Shown: positions 42,016 to 52,143, counted from the stretch's first letter. The stretch is DNA of 64,000 nucleotides from Bacillus_CJ salitolerans (GCF_042680805.1 NZ_JBHUEM010000003.1:620001-684000); one strand, 5' to 3'. Made by a program: numbers and translations. Notes: generated by a model from the sequence alone, not told the origin.

Positions 42016-44592
42016 ATGGCACAGTACACGCCAATGATTCAACAATACTTAAAGATTAAGGCAGAATATCAGGATGCCTTTTTATTTTTTCGTTTAGGTG
42101 ATTTTTATGAGATGTTTTTTGAGGATGCCGTAAAAGCGGCTCATGAACTAGAGATTACCCTAACAAGCAGAGAAGGTGGAAGCACTGAAAGAATACCAAT
42201 GTGCGGAGTCCCTTATCACTCTGCACCTAACTATATAGAACAATTAGTGGAAAAAGGGTATAAGGTTGCTATCTGTGAACAAACAGAAGACCCGAAACAA
42301 GCTAAAGGCGTCGTAAGAAGAGAGGTTGTTCAATTAATTACTCCGGGAACAGTCATGGAAGGAAGGAGTTTAGAGGATAAAAGTAACAATTACATATCAA
42401 CATTATCTCAGTTTGAAGATGGTTCATATGGCTACTGTTATAATGATCTTTCCACTGGAGAACTGTATGTAACGCAGCTTACAAGCTGGGAGGATTGTGT
42501 TGGAGAAGTCTTGTCAACCAATGCGAAGGAAATCGTTGTACCAAGTACATTTGCCGGTGAAAAAACTAGATTGTTAATTGATCGCTACCAATTAACTATT
42601 TCCTATGAAGATGAGACGTCGATCATACTAGAGAATAACGCACTTTTTCAAAACATTAGACAGGAATTGCTTGTTCAGACAGTGTTAAGACTGCTGCATT
42701 ATTTAAAAAGAACACAGAAGAGAAGCCTAGATCATTTACAACCAGTAGTGTTCTATCAAATGAATGAATTTATGAAAATAGATGTTCACTCTAAACGAAA
42801 TTTGGAGTTAACGGAAACCATTCGGTCTAAAGGGAAAAAGGGTTCATTATTATGGCTACTTGACGAAACGATGACATCGATGGGTGGGCGGATGCTGAAA
42901 ATGTGGATTGACAGACCGCTTATTAGTCGCGATAAGATACAGAATCGACATGATATGGTCGGTGTCCTTATGACCCATTTTTTTGAAAGAGAAGAATTAA
43001 GAGAAAAACTAAAAGAAGTATACGATATTGAGAGACTTGTTGGTAGGGTAGCTTTTGGAAATGTGAATGCTAGAGATCTCGTTCAACTAAAACGTTCCCT
43101 CCAGCAAGTTCCGTTTATCCAAGATATCGTAGCAAAGTTAGAATTGCCTTATGCGAAAGAGCTTTCAACGAACATCGATCCGTGCGAAGAGCTAACAGAT
43201 TTATTAGCTGTTTCCTTAAAAGAAAATCCTCCGCTTAGTGTTAAAGACGGTGACATCATTCAAGATGGATATAATGAAAAGCTTGATCAATATCGTGATG
43301 CGAGTAGAAATGGGAAGACGTGGATTGCTGAATTAGAACAGAAAGAGAGAAAATTAACAGGGATAAAGTCACTTAAGATCGGCTATAACAGAGTATTTGG
43401 TTATTTTCTTGAGGTTACAAAAGCCAATATCTCAATGCTTCCTGAGGGAAGATACGAACGGAAACAAACGTTATCAAATGCTGAACGATATATTACCCCT
43501 GAATTAAAGGAGAAGGAAACCTTAATCCTTGAAGCTGAAGAAAAAATCGTTCAGCTTGAATATGAACTCTTCCAGACAATACGTGAACAGGTTAAGGAAT
43601 ACATTCCAAGGCTGCAAAATCTTGCCAAGCTTATTAGTGAAATTGATGTATTACAAGGCTTTTCAAAAGTTAGTGAGGAACGTCATTTCAAAAGACCGAT
43701 ACTTTCAACTGAACATGTACTTCATGTGAAAAATGGTCGACACCCTGTAGTAGAAAAAATGATGAATGCGCAAGAATATGTAGCGAATGATTGTTTCCTT
43801 AACCAAGACCGACAAATGCTCTTAATTACTGGACCAAATATGTCAGGTAAAAGTACATTTATGAGACAGATTGCTTTAACGGCTATTCTTTCTCAAATCG
43901 GATGTTTTGTACCTGCAGAAGAAGCACACCTCCCTATTTTTGATCAGGTGTTCACAAGAATTGGAGCAGCTGATGACTTAATATCGGGTCAAAGTACGTT
44001 TATGGTTGAAATGCTCGAGGCGAAAAATGCAATTGCCAATGCAACAAAGCAAAGTTTAATTCTTTTCGATGAAATTGGAAGAGGAACTTCAACCTATGAT
44101 GGAATGGCTTTAGCACAAGCTATCATTGAATATATCTATGAGCATATCGGAGCTAAAACCTTGTTCTCAACACACTACCATGAATTGACTTCATTAGAAG
44201 AGGAGCTTCCCCATCTTATAAATGTTCACGTTAAAGCTGTAGAGCAAAACGGAAAAGTAGTATTTTTACACAAAGTTCTAGAAGGAGCAGCAGACAAAAG
44301 TTACGGTATACATGTCGCTGAATTAGCTGAACTACCACCATCATTAATATCACGAGCTAGACAGCTACTTAGTAAGTTTGAGTCAATTGAAAAGATTAAT
44401 ACTGATGAAGTAAAAGAGTCTGAGCAATTATCATTCTTTGGACAAGCTCCTTCTCAAAGCAAAGGAAAGAAAACATTCGATCATGAGAATGATATCATTA
44501 CATCTCTTAAGTTGGTCAATTTAATGGAGATGACTCCAATGGATGCTATGAACAAGCTATTCGAATTGCATAAAAAAGCTAAAAAGCAGTAA
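42016..44592 (+). CDS. mutS: DNA mismatch repair protein MutS
   Basis: MutS recognises mismatches and recruits MutL. It has 858 residues. The mismatch-binding motif LGDFYEMF is near residue 30, Walker A is GPNMSGKST at about residues 606-614, and Walker B is LFDEIGRGTS. ATG at 42016 is preferred to the adjacent ATG at 42013 by spacing from GGGGG and by comparison with B. subtilis (MAGYTPM). mutL follows after 16 bases, so both repair genes form an operon. Confidence 0.97.
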   Translation: MAQYTPMIQQYLKIKAEYQDAFLFFRLGDFYEMFFEDAVKAAHELEITLTSREGGSTERIPMCGVPYHSAPNYIEQLVEKGYKVAICEQTEDPKQAKGVVRREVVQLITPGTVMEGRSLEDKSNNYISTLSQFEDGSYGYCYNDLSTGELYVTQLTSWEDCVGEVLSTNAKEIVVPSTFAGEKTRLLIDRYQLTISYEDETSIILENNALFQNIRQELLVQTVLRLLHYLKRTQKRSLDHLQPVVFYQMNEFMKIDVHSKRNLELTETIRSKGKKGSLLWLLDETMTSMGGRMLKMWIDRPLISRDKIQNRHDMVGVLMTHFFEREELREKLKEVYDIERLVGRVAFGNVNARDLVQLKRSLQQVPFIQDIVAKLELPYAKELSTNIDPCEELTDLLAVSLKENPPLSVKDGDIIQDGYNEKLDQYRDASRNGKTWIAELEQKERKLTGIKSLKIGYNRVFGYFLEVTKANISMLPEGRYERKQTLSNAERYITPELKEKETLILEAEEKIVQLEYELFQTIREQVKEYIPRLQNLAKLISEIDVLQGFSKVSEERHFKRPILSTEHVLHVKNGRHPVVEKMMNAQEYVANDCFLNQDRQMLLITGPNMSGKSTFMRQIALTAILSQIGCFVPAEEAHLPIFDQVFTRIGAADDLISGQSTFMVEMLEAKNAIANATKQSLILFDEIGRGTSTYDGMALAQAIIEYIYEHIGAKTLFSTHYHELTSLEEELPHLINVHVKAVEQNGKVVFLHKVLEGAADKSYGIHVAELAELPPSLISRARQLLSKFESIEKINTDEVKESEQLSFFGQAPSQSKGKKTFDHENDIITSLKLVNLMEMTPMDAMNKLFELHKKAKKQ

Positions 44593-44608
44593 GAAAGGGG
44601 GAGGCTAG

Positions 44609-46468
44609 ATGGGAATCATTCGAAAACTAGATGATTCACTTTCAAACAAAATTGCAGCGGGAGAAGTAGTCGAGCGTCCTGCTTCGGTTGTAAAAGAATT
44701 AGTAGAAAATGCTATAGATGCTGGAAGTACAATCATTGAAGTGGAAATAGAAGAGGCTGGCCTCTCAAAAATTAGAATTATTGACAATGGTCATGGGATT
44801 AGGGAAGATGATGTTTTAGTTGCATTTGAAAGACATGCAACAAGTAAGATTAAAGATGAAAATGATCTATTTCGAATTCGCACATTAGGTTTCAGAGGCG
44901 AGGCGCTTCCGAGCATTGCATCTGTCTCGTATTTAGAAATTAAAACATGTACTGGGGATGGACCTGGTACCTATCTTTTACTTCGTGGCGGAGAAATTCA
45001 GAAGCACGAACAGACAAACAGCCGCAAAGGAACAGAAATAACAGTTAGTAACCTCTTCTTTAATACTCCAGCTAGACTGAAGTATATGAAAACCATTCAT
45101 ACGGAGCTGGGTAATGTTACAGATGTCATGAATCGGATTGCACTGGCTTATCCAGGAATTTCTTTTAAGCTGGTCCACAATGATAAAAGAATACTCTACA
45201 CTACTGGCAATGGTGAAGTAATCCAGGTGTTAGCAGCCATTTACGGTGTGTCTATTGCGAAAAACATGATACCTCTTAAACTAGACTCGCTAGATTTTCA
45301 AGTCACAGGCTATATTTCTTTACCAGAAATAACAAGGGCATCACGAAATTATATGTCACTTATCATTAATGGGCGATATGTAAAAAACTTTCCATTAGCC
45401 AAAGCGGTACAGGATGGATACCACACCTTACTCCCTATTGGAAGGTATCCAATTGTGTTGCTTGAAATTAATATGGATCCTTTACTTGTGGATGTTAACG
45501 TTCATCCTGCAAAATTAGAGGTAAGGTTAAGTAAGGAAACAGAGCTTCATCAATTGATTGAGGAGGGTATACAGAATACCTTCAAAAAACAGCAGCTTAT
45601 CCCTTCGATTCCAGCAAAAAAGGAAATGAGGAAGGATCATACTGTTCAAGAAGAACTTAGTTTTTCTCATACAATTCAAGAAGCATCGGTGCCAATATTG
45701 GGTACAAAGGAACGAGTAGAAAAAACAACTTATGATATAAGTAATAAACCTTCAATAGATAGAAGCTTGAATGGAAACGAATCATTATTGCCAGGGAATA
45801 TTGACCTGAAGATGAATGATCCTCATTTCTCTGCAACAAGACAGGTGGAAGGTGAAGTATACGAGGGTGATCATGACCAGCATAACCGAATCCCTCCTTT
45901 GTATCCAATCGGTCAAATGCATGGGACATATATTATTGCTCAAAACGAAAATGGGTTATATATTATCGACCAGCATGCAGCTCAAGAGAGAGTGAAGTAT
46001 GAATATTTTCGCGAAAAGGTAGGAGAGGTAAGGAGAGAGCTTCAAGATTTACTCGTTCCATTAACCTTTGATTTTTCACAAAACGAATCTTTAATTCTTC
46101 AAGAACATTTATCTCTATTACAGGAGGTTGGAATCTTTTTAGAGGAATTTGGTTTAAATAGCTATATTGTAAGATCCCATCCTCAATGGTTTCCAAAGGA
46201 TCATGAAGCAGAGGTAATCGAGGAGATTATAGAGCAAGTATTAAAAGAAAAGAAGCTAAGTATAAAAAAACTTAGAGAAGATGCGGCGATTATGATGAGC
46301 TGTAAAGGGTCCATTAAAGCAAATCAATTTTTAAGGGAGGCGGATATCTTTTCATTGCTAGAGTCACTTAGAAAATCTCAAGATCCCTATACATGTCCCC
46401 ACGGCCGCCCAATTATTGTTCATTTTTCAACGTACGAGATGGAAAAGTTATTTAAACGTGTCATGTAA
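44609..46468 (+). CDS. mutL: DNA mismatch repair endonuclease MutL
   Basis: MutL is the nicking endonuclease of Bacillus-type mismatch repair. It has 619 residues. The GHKL ATPase domain shows ELVENAIDAGS, DNGHGI and TLGFRGEALPSIASV. A variable linker spans about 335-425. The C-terminal metal-binding endonuclease motif DQHAAQERVKYE lies near residue 453, as expected in organisms without MutH. SD AAGGGGGAGG precedes the ATG. A terminator follows. Confidence 0.97.
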   Translation: MGIIRKLDDSLSNKIAAGEVVERPASVVKELVENAIDAGSTIIEVEIEEAGLSKIRIIDNGHGIREDDVLVAFERHATSKIKDENDLFRIRTLGFRGEALPSIASVSYLEIKTCTGDGPGTYLLLRGGEIQKHEQTNSRKGTEITVSNLFFNTPARLKYMKTIHTELGNVTDVMNRIALAYPGISFKLVHNDKRILYTTGNGEVIQVLAAIYGVSIAKNMIPLKLDSLDFQVTGYISLPEITRASRNYMSLIINGRYVKNFPLAKAVQDGYHTLLPIGRYPIVLLEINMDPLLVDVNVHPAKLEVRLSKETELHQLIEEGIQNTFKKQQLIPSIPAKKEMRKDHTVQEELSFSHTIQEASVPILGTKERVEKTTYDISNKPSIDRSLNGNESLLPGNIDLKMNDPHFSATRQVEGEVYEGDHDQHNRIPPLYPIGQMHGTYIIAQNENGLYIIDQHAAQERVKYEYFREKVGEVRRELQDLLVPLTFDFSQNESLILQEHLSLLQEVGIFLEEFGLNSYIVRSHPQWFPKDHEAEVIEEIIEQVLKEKKLSIKKLREDAAIMMSCKGSIKANQFLREADIFSLLESLRKSQDPYTCPHGRPIIVHFSTYEMEKLFKRVM

Positions 46469-46497
46469 AAGCTGCCTCAAGCAGCTTTAATTTTTTT
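46468..46497 (+). terminator. Terminator after mutL
   Basis: The stem AAAGCTGC/GCAGCTTT has a five-base loop, followed by AATTTTTTT. Confidence 0.93.
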
Positions 46498-46591
46498 GTG
46501 AAATTATACTGAATGGACGAGGGAATATTGGATATAATGATTAGATGTTATGAAACTTATGTTAAAATAAGAGAAATTTGATACATAAGGA

Positions 46592-47551
46592 ATGGGATTA
46601 GGTTTGGGAGAACGTGAAAAAGAAAAACTTGTTGTTTTAATTGGTCCAACAGCAGTTGGGAAGACGAAATTAAGTATTGACATTGCTAAAAGGCTAAATG
46701 GCGAGATTATTAGTGGAGATTCCATGCAAATTTATCGATCTATGGATATTGGTACAGCAAAAATTACGAAGTCTGAAATGGAAGGCGTCCCCCACCATTT
46801 AATAGATATTAAGGATCCGACTGAATCCTACTCTGTTGCTGAGTTTCAACAAGATGTTAGAAGCTTAATTACGGATATCACAAATCGAGGAAAGCTACCA
46901 ATGATTGTCGGTGGTACTGGATTATACATACAATCTGTAATTTATGATTATGTTTTCTCAAGTATTGGTTCTGAAACAACGGTAAGAAATCAGCTAGAAA
47001 AAGAACTCGGTGAGACAGGGATAGAACCACTGTATGAAAAGTTAAAGACATTAGATCCAATTAGTGCGGAGAGGATTCATCCAAATAATCATAGACGGGT
47101 AATCCGAGCACTGGAAATATTTTTAACAACAGGCAAAACAATGACAGAATATCAAGATGAACAGGAAGAGGATATTTTATTATATGATGTAGCTTTAATC
47201 GGTCTAACTATGGACCGCGATAAGTTATATGAAAGAATTAATAAACGAGTAGATATTATGGTTAGGGAAGGTTTAGTGAGTGAAGTAACAACTTTATTTA
47301 ATCAGGGGATAAGAGATGTTCAATCCATTCAAGCGATTGGATACAAGGAAATTTACGAGTACTTGGAAGGGAAAGTAAGTTTTGATGAAGCCATTGAAAC
47401 GTTAAAAAGGAACTCGAGAAGGTATGCTAAACGCCAGTTAACTTGGTTTAGAAATAAACTGAATGTTACATGGATTGATATGACTGATTCTGACTATGAA
47501 AAAAAGTTAACACAAATTATACAAATAATAGCAGGAAAGCTACAATCTTAA
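46592..47551 (+). CDS. miaA: tRNA dimethylallyltransferase
   Basis: MiaA adds a dimethylallyl group to A37 of tRNAs reading UNN codons; MiaB (also here) then methylthiolates it. It has up to 319 residues. The P-loop is GPTAVGKTKLS, followed by SGDSMQIYRSMDIGTAK and GGTGLYIQ; SRRYAKRQLTWFRN lies near the C terminus. The start is uncertain: ATG at 46592 has an SD-like AAGGA very close, and an in-frame TTG at 46604 is an alternative. hfq follows 41 bases later. Confidence 0.94.
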   Translation: MGLGLGEREKEKLVVLIGPTAVGKTKLSIDIAKRLNGEIISGDSMQIYRSMDIGTAKITKSEMEGVPHHLIDIKDPTESYSVAEFQQDVRSLITDITNRGKLPMIVGGTGLYIQSVIYDYVFSSIGSETTVRNQLEKELGETGIEPLYEKLKTLDPISAERIHPNNHRRVIRALEIFLTTGKTMTEYQDEQEEDILLYDVALIGLTMDRDKLYERINKRVDIMVREGLVSEVTTLFNQGIRDVQSIQAIGYKEIYEYLEGKVSFDEAIETLKRNSRRYAKRQLTWFRNKLNVTWIDMTDSDYEKKLTQIIQIIAGKLQS

Positions 47552-47592
47552 ATCGAAATAATCTTTATAGAGAAAAAGAGGAGGACATAAAT

Positions 47593-47823
47593 ATGAAGCA
47601 GTCAATTAATATTCAAGACCAATTTTTAAATCAACTCCGAAAAGATAATGCATTCGTCACAGTGTATTTACTTAATGGCTTTCAATTAAGGGGTTTGGTA
47701 AAAGGGTTCGATAATTTTACGGTTCTTCTGGAATCGGAGGGTAAACAACAACTTATTTACAAACATGCCATATCGACGTTTGTTCCACAAAAAAACGTTC
47801 AATTAGAACTAGATACTCATTAA
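47593..47823 (+). CDS. hfq: RNA chaperone Hfq
   Basis: This is a 76-residue Sm-fold protein that binds small RNAs and AU-rich RNA as a hexamer. The Sm1 motif NAFVTVYLLNGFQLRG and the Sm2-type motif YKHAIST are intact. AGAGGAGG precedes the ATG. The miaA-hfq pair is conserved widely. Repeat copy 6 lies 50 bases downstream. Confidence 0.97.
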   Translation: MKQSINIQDQFLNQLRKDNAFVTVYLLNGFQLRGLVKGFDNFTVLLESEGKQQLIYKHAISTFVPQKNVQLELDTH

Positions 47824-47873
47824 CACAACCTCTTTCGTAAACAAAGGATTTTCTATTTTATTGTAAGTTATGA

Positions 47874-48081
47874 AAGTATAAGTTTCTGGTGTATAGTTTA
47901 TACAATGTTACGGCTAAATCCAGCTCCAGCGCACAGCCAAGATGAAATGGCGACAATCTTTGCCATTTCATCCTACTCGAAGTTAAATAACCTGTCATGA
48001 ATAAAAGCGAAAACCATCTTTTTTCATGACAAAACAATTGCTTTGCCTGAGGCTAAACGGGGCACCCTGAGCCTTTTGTTC
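47874..48081 (+). repeat. Dispersed structured intergenic repeat, copy 6 (no hairpin B)
   Basis: The head AAGTATAAGTTTCTGGTG, core and hairpin A (perfect GATGAAATGGC/GCCATTTCATC) are present. Hairpin B is missing exactly between ACTCGA and the (G)TTAAATAACC segment. Hairpin C is GTCATGAA/TTCATGAC, and the tail is intact. It lies in the 590-base gap between hfq and spoVK. The rest of that gap holds a weak terminator and the spoVK promoter region, with no gene visible. Confidence 0.92.
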
Positions 48082-48179
48082 ATAAAACTAAACGAAGAGT
48101 TACCTCGATTCCTGTTTACATAAGGGTGTTAACATCATTCGAACAAGTAAAATTTTGTGTAAATATTGTTATAAACATG

Positions 48180-48207
48180 AACTCTGTGAAAACGGGGTTT
48201 TTTTTAT
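48180..48207 (+). terminator. Orphan terminator about 100 bases after repeat copy 6
   Basis: AACTCTG pairs with CGGGGTT through two GU pairs, followed by eight T residues. It could end hfq transcripts that read through the repeat. Confidence 0.55.
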
Positions 48208-48360
48208 TGGTTTAGGAATATGTATCATATAAGGCCAAATCATATATGATCTATTTCTTGGGAAAGCGCATATTTTGACAAGGTGTAACAAATACATGCA
48301 TACTATTGAACGTTTACACTTGAGGAAATGCTGGAAATTTGTAATATATGGGCATTTGTC

Positions 48361-48388
48361 ACACATTTTATGCTACGGGCGTATACTA
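48361..48388 (+). promoter_or_regulatory. Candidate mother-cell (sigma-K/sigma-E-like) promoter for spoVK
   Basis: AC at 48361-48362, a 17-base spacer and CGTATACTA at 48380-48388 resemble the sigma-K pattern with one change in the CATA box. Confidence 0.35.
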
Positions 48389-48413
48389 ATAAGGAAATGT
48401 GAGGTGATAGTCC

Positions 48414-49355
48414 TTGGATCAACCAATAAAATTAAAAAATAATGGACAAATCAATATTATCCTACATGATCAAAAGGCGCGTTCCAAGCCAATAGAAAAA
48501 GAACGAGAAACGATTTCACAAACTGAGGTACCTTCTAAACACGCAGAACTAAGACAAATTGAAGAAGAGATGTCTGCTTTAATAGGTCTTGATGAGATGA
48601 AAAAAATGGTGAAAGAGATTTATGCGTGGTTATATATTAATAAGAAAAGAGAAGAACAAGGACTGAAGGCAAGTAAGCAAGTCTTACACATGTTATTTAA
48701 AGGAAACCCTGGAACGGGAAAAACGACAGTAGCTAGATTACTAGGTAAATTATTCTTTCATATGAATGTACTATCTAAAGGACATTTAATTGAAGCTGAA
48801 AGAGCTGACTTAGTTGGAGAATATATTGGTCATACTGCACAAAAAACACGCGACTTAATTAAAAAGGCAATGGGGGGCATTTTATTTGTTGATGAGGCAT
48901 ATTCCCTTGCGAGAGGTGGGGAAAAGGATTTTGGTAAAGAAGCCATTGATACATTAGTAAAGCACATGGAAGACAAACAACATGACTTTATTCTCATTTT
49001 AGCGGGGTATTCTCGAGAGATGGATCATTTTTTATCATTGAATCCTGGCTTAAAATCAAGGTTTCCAGTTGTTTTAGATTTTCCAGATTATACTGTTGAA
49101 CAATTACTAGAGATTGGCCGGCGGATGGTAGCAGAAAAGGAATATCAGCTTTCAAAAGAGGCTGAATGGGAATTGAGGAATCATTTAAGGGAAATCACAA
49201 GTAAAAACCAGAAATCATTTAGTAATGGAAGATATATTCGGAATATTATAGAGAAAACGATTCGATCCCAAGCAATGAGATTATTAATGCATGAATCCTA
49301 TGAGCGTACAGAGCTTATGACCATTCATAAACAAGATCTTGATTTTGATTTGTGA
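48414..49355 (+). CDS. spoVK: Stage V sporulation protein K
   Basis: SpoVK is an AAA+ ATPase (CbxX/CfqX type) needed for spore maturation, probably in the mother cell. It has 313 residues, with the family start KNNGQINIIL, Walker A GNPGTGKTTVARL near residue 100, sensor region HLIEAERADLVGEYIGHTAQ and Walker B ILFVDEAYSLARG. It starts at TTG with GAGGTGAT upstream. It has its own terminator and is followed by hflX, as in B. subtilis. Confidence 0.95.
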   Translation: MDQPIKLKNNGQINIILHDQKARSKPIEKERETISQTEVPSKHAELRQIEEEMSALIGLDEMKKMVKEIYAWLYINKKREEQGLKASKQVLHMLFKGNPGTGKTTVARLLGKLFFHMNVLSKGHLIEAERADLVGEYIGHTAQKTRDLIKKAMGGILFVDEAYSLARGGEKDFGKEAIDTLVKHMEDKQHDFILILAGYSREMDHFLSLNPGLKSRFPVVLDFPDYTVEQLLEIGRRMVAEKEYQLSKEAEWELRNHLREITSKNQKSFSNGRYIRNIIEKTIRSQAMRLLMHESYERTELMTIHKQDLDFDL

Positions 49356-49383
49356 AAGCTACGTTAAAAACGTAGCTTTTTCT
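49355..49383 (+). terminator. Terminator after spoVK
   Basis: The stem AAAGCTACG/CGTAGCTTT overlaps the stop codon region and is followed by TTTTTCT. Confidence 0.93.
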
Positions 49384-49514
49384 ATGAGACGATATGTATG
49401 GATCAGAATAGAATTGTCCTTACTAGTTAGTGGAAGGGTTAATGGTTTCGAATCTGTTTTTTATTTGATATGATATTGAGTACCTACCTGTACTTACATA
49501 TGGAATGGGGGATT

Positions 49515-50783
49515 ATGTTGACTGAAAAAACAATTGAGGCATTAGAAAAAGTGATTTTAGTCGGTTGTCAGTTGCCGACAGATGATGATAGACAGCTGGA
49601 GTATTCATTGGATGAGCTGGCTTCTTTAACTAAAACAGCAAATGGGAGGGTTCTCACAAGCGTCATACAAAAGCGAAATAGTATTCATTCTGCGACATAT
49701 ATAGGAAAAGGGAAAGTAGAAGAAATTCTAGCACTTGAACAAGAACTAGAACCTGATGTTATTATTTTTAACGATGAACTCTCACCAAGTCAACTAAGAA
49801 ACTTATCAAATACATTTGAGGCTAGAGTTATTGATCGGACACAATTAATTCTAGATATATTTGCGAGTAGAGCTAGGTCTAGAGAAGGTAAACTTCAAGT
49901 AGAATTAGCTCAGTTACAGTATTTATTGCCACGTCTCGTTGGAAAAGGCGTTTCACTCTCAAGGCTAGGGGGAGGTATTGGAACAAGAGGTCCTGGTGAA
50001 ACAAAGCTAGAAACGGATCGCCGACATATTCATCGAAGAATTGATGAGATTAAAGCTCAGCTTACAAGTATCGTACAACATAGAGAACGATATCGAGAAC
50101 GTAGAAAACATAATCAAACGTACCAAATTGCGCTAGTTGGGTATACAAATGCAGGTAAATCGACCTTATTTAATCGGTTAACGGAGGCTGACTCTTTTGA
50201 AGAAAATCAGCTTTTTGCAACCCTTGATCCTATGACAAGAAAGTGTATATTACCTTCTGGATTCACGGCTTTACTAACAGATACAGTAGGATTCATTCAA
50301 GATTTACCTACATCATTGATAGCGGCATTTCGTTCGACATTAGAAGAGGCAAAAGAAGCTGATCTGATTTTACACGTTGTAGACTCTTCTAATCCAGATT
50401 ACTTTAATCATGAGCAAACCGTTTATAAATTGTTGGAAGAGTTAAAAGCAGATCAAATTCCTGTATTAACTGTTTACAATAAGCGCGATGAATTGCATCA
50501 CGAGTTTGTTCCTTCATCAAAAAGCGCTTCATTGCTAATAAGTGCTTTTAATAGTAAGGACCAAGAAACATTAAAACAAAAAATCCAATTGATGATGAAG
50601 GAAAGTATGGAAGAATATAGTGTTTGTCTTCCCAATTCCGAAGGAAAGCTTCTTGCATTATTGAAATCAACGTCTGTTTTAACTGAACTTACTTATCAGG
50701 AGGACAAAGATTGTTATAAATGTACGGGCTATATCCAACCAAGTCTTTCGCTGACGCAGCAACTAAAAAACTACATGCAGTAG
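49515..50783 (+). CDS. hflX: Ribosome-associated GTPase HflX
   Basis: HflX is a GTPase that splits stalled or hibernating ribosomes. It has 422 residues, with an N-terminal HflX domain (FNDELSPSQLRNL), a glycine-rich linker (GGGIGTRGPGETKLE) and a G domain with P-loop GYTNAGKSTLFNRL. ATG at 49515 has TGGGGGA upstream; the longer frame from 49470 is possible but has no SD. The next gene starts 15 bases after the stop, so ynbB is co-transcribed. Confidence 0.93.
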   Translation: MLTEKTIEALEKVILVGCQLPTDDDRQLEYSLDELASLTKTANGRVLTSVIQKRNSIHSATYIGKGKVEEILALEQELEPDVIIFNDELSPSQLRNLSNTFEARVIDRTQLILDIFASRARSREGKLQVELAQLQYLLPRLVGKGVSLSRLGGGIGTRGPGETKLETDRRHIHRRIDEIKAQLTSIVQHRERYRERRKHNQTYQIALVGYTNAGKSTLFNRLTEADSFEENQLFATLDPMTRKCILPSGFTALLTDTVGFIQDLPTSLIAAFRSTLEEAKEADLILHVVDSSNPDYFNHEQTVYKLLEELKADQIPVLTVYNKRDELHHEFVPSSKSASLLISAFNSKDQETLKQKIQLMMKESMEEYSVCLPNSEGKLLALLKSTSVLTELTYQEDKDCYKCTGYIQPSLSLTQQLKNYMQ

Positions 50784-50797
50784 AAGAGGGGAAAAAC

Positions 50798-52066
50798 ATG
50801 TTAGAAAAATTGAGTTATGGTCATGTATTGGCACCAATTGTTTCAGAGATTGAACAACAAATAAAACCGATTCAAGAAAGGATAGACCAACTTGCTGAAA
50901 AGAACCAATTTCGCATTTTACAAAGTTATCAACATTTTCAGGTAAGTGATTCTCACTTTATACCTTCTACAGGCTATGGTTATGATGATAGAGGTAGAGA
51001 TACGCTTGAAAGTATATATGCTGAAGTTTTTGGTGGTGAGGCTGGGTTAGTACGCCCTCAAATAATTTCAGGAACTCATGCAATTTCGATCGCTCTATTT
51101 GGTGTTTTACGGCCAGGTGATGAGCTACTATACATAACTGGAAAGCCCTATGATACACTTGAAGAAATTGTTGGCCTACGGGGAAATGGAGTTGGCTCTC
51201 TAAAGGATTTTCAAATTGGGTATAAAACTGTAAACCTGAAAGAAAGTGGTCTTATTGACTATGATGCTGTTCGGAATAAAATTAAGCCGAACACGAAAAT
51301 GATAGGAATTCAACGTTCAAAGGGATATGCGACACGACCATCCTTCACTATTTCTGAAATAAAGGAAATGATTGAATTCGTAAAATCAATAAATAAAGAT
51401 ATCATCGTATTTGTAGATAACTGCTACGGTGAATTTGTTGAAGAATTTGAACCTTGTCATGTTGGGGCTGATTTAATGGCAGGGTCATTAATAAAAAATC
51501 CAGGTGGAGGTTTAGCTAAAACTGGTGGATATATAGTCGGCAAGCAGTCATTAGTTGAAGCCTGCAGTTACAGGATGACTTCACCAGGTATAGGGGCGGA
51601 AGCAGGAGCATCTCTTTATAGCCTCCTAGAAATGTACCAAGGCTTCTTTTTAGCTCCCCACGTTGTTAGTCAAGCTTTAAAAGGGGCGGTGTTCACGTCA
51701 GCTTTCTTAGAAAAACTTGGCTTTAATACGAGCCCAAGATGGGATAGTAAGCGAACTGATTTAATTCAGTCAGTTCAATTTGACGATCGCGAAAAAATGA
51801 TTGCATTTTGTCAAGCCATTCAATACGCATCTCCGATAAACAGTCACGTTACGCCCTATCCAAGTTACATGCCAGGATATCAAGATGACGTCATCATGGC
51901 TGCTGGAACGTTTATTCAAGGTGCAAGTATTGAACTATCAGCAGATGGTCCATTGAGGTCACCGTTTGTTGCTTTTGTCCAAGGTGGACTTACATATAGT
52001 CATGTTAAAACGGCAATTCTGTCTGCCGTAAATTCATTACTTGAAAAAAGGTTGTTTGAAATATGA
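50798..52066 (+). CDS. ynbB: PLP-dependent enzyme of the aluminium-resistance/methionine gamma-lyase family (YnbB)
   Basis: This is a 422-residue fold-type I PLP protein. The phosphate-binding and Lys region reads SLIKNPGGGLAKTGGY, with the lysine before NPGGG the likely Schiff base. VDNCYGEFVEE supplies the Asp that contacts the ring nitrogen. The family is often annotated as methionine gamma-lyase or aluminium resistance, but the true substrate is unclear. ATG at 50798 follows GAGGGGA; the longer frame would overlap hflX. A terminator follows. Confidence 0.92.
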   Translation: MLEKLSYGHVLAPIVSEIEQQIKPIQERIDQLAEKNQFRILQSYQHFQVSDSHFIPSTGYGYDDRGRDTLESIYAEVFGGEAGLVRPQIISGTHAISIALFGVLRPGDELLYITGKPYDTLEEIVGLRGNGVGSLKDFQIGYKTVNLKESGLIDYDAVRNKIKPNTKMIGIQRSKGYATRPSFTISEIKEMIEFVKSINKDIIVFVDNCYGEFVEEFEPCHVGADLMAGSLIKNPGGGLAKTGGYIVGKQSLVEACSYRMTSPGIGAEAGASLYSLLEMYQGFFLAPHVVSQALKGAVFTSAFLEKLGFNTSPRWDSKRTDLIQSVQFDDREKMIAFCQAIQYASPINSHVTPYPSYMPGYQDDVIMAAGTFIQGASIELSADGPLRSPFVAFVQGGLTYSHVKTAILSAVNSLLEKRLFEI

Positions 52067-52077
52067 TTAATGGGGTG

Positions 52078-52109
52078 GAAATGTATGAACTAACATACAT
52101 TTCTTTTTT
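52078..52109 (+). terminator. Terminator after ynbB
   Basis: The stem AAATGTATG/CATACATTT has a six-base loop and seven T residues downstream. Confidence 0.92.
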
Positions 52110-52121
52110 TGAATTTATTCA

Positions 52122-52138
52122 TGTAAGAAAACATAACA
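52122..52138 (+). promoter_or_regulatory. GlnR/TnrA operator 1 upstream of glnR
   Basis: TGTAA, seven bases, TAACA matches TGTNA-N7-TNACA exactly. It ends six bases before the -35 element, the arrangement expected for autoregulation of glnRA. Confidence 0.85.
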
Positions 52139-52143
52139 TGATA

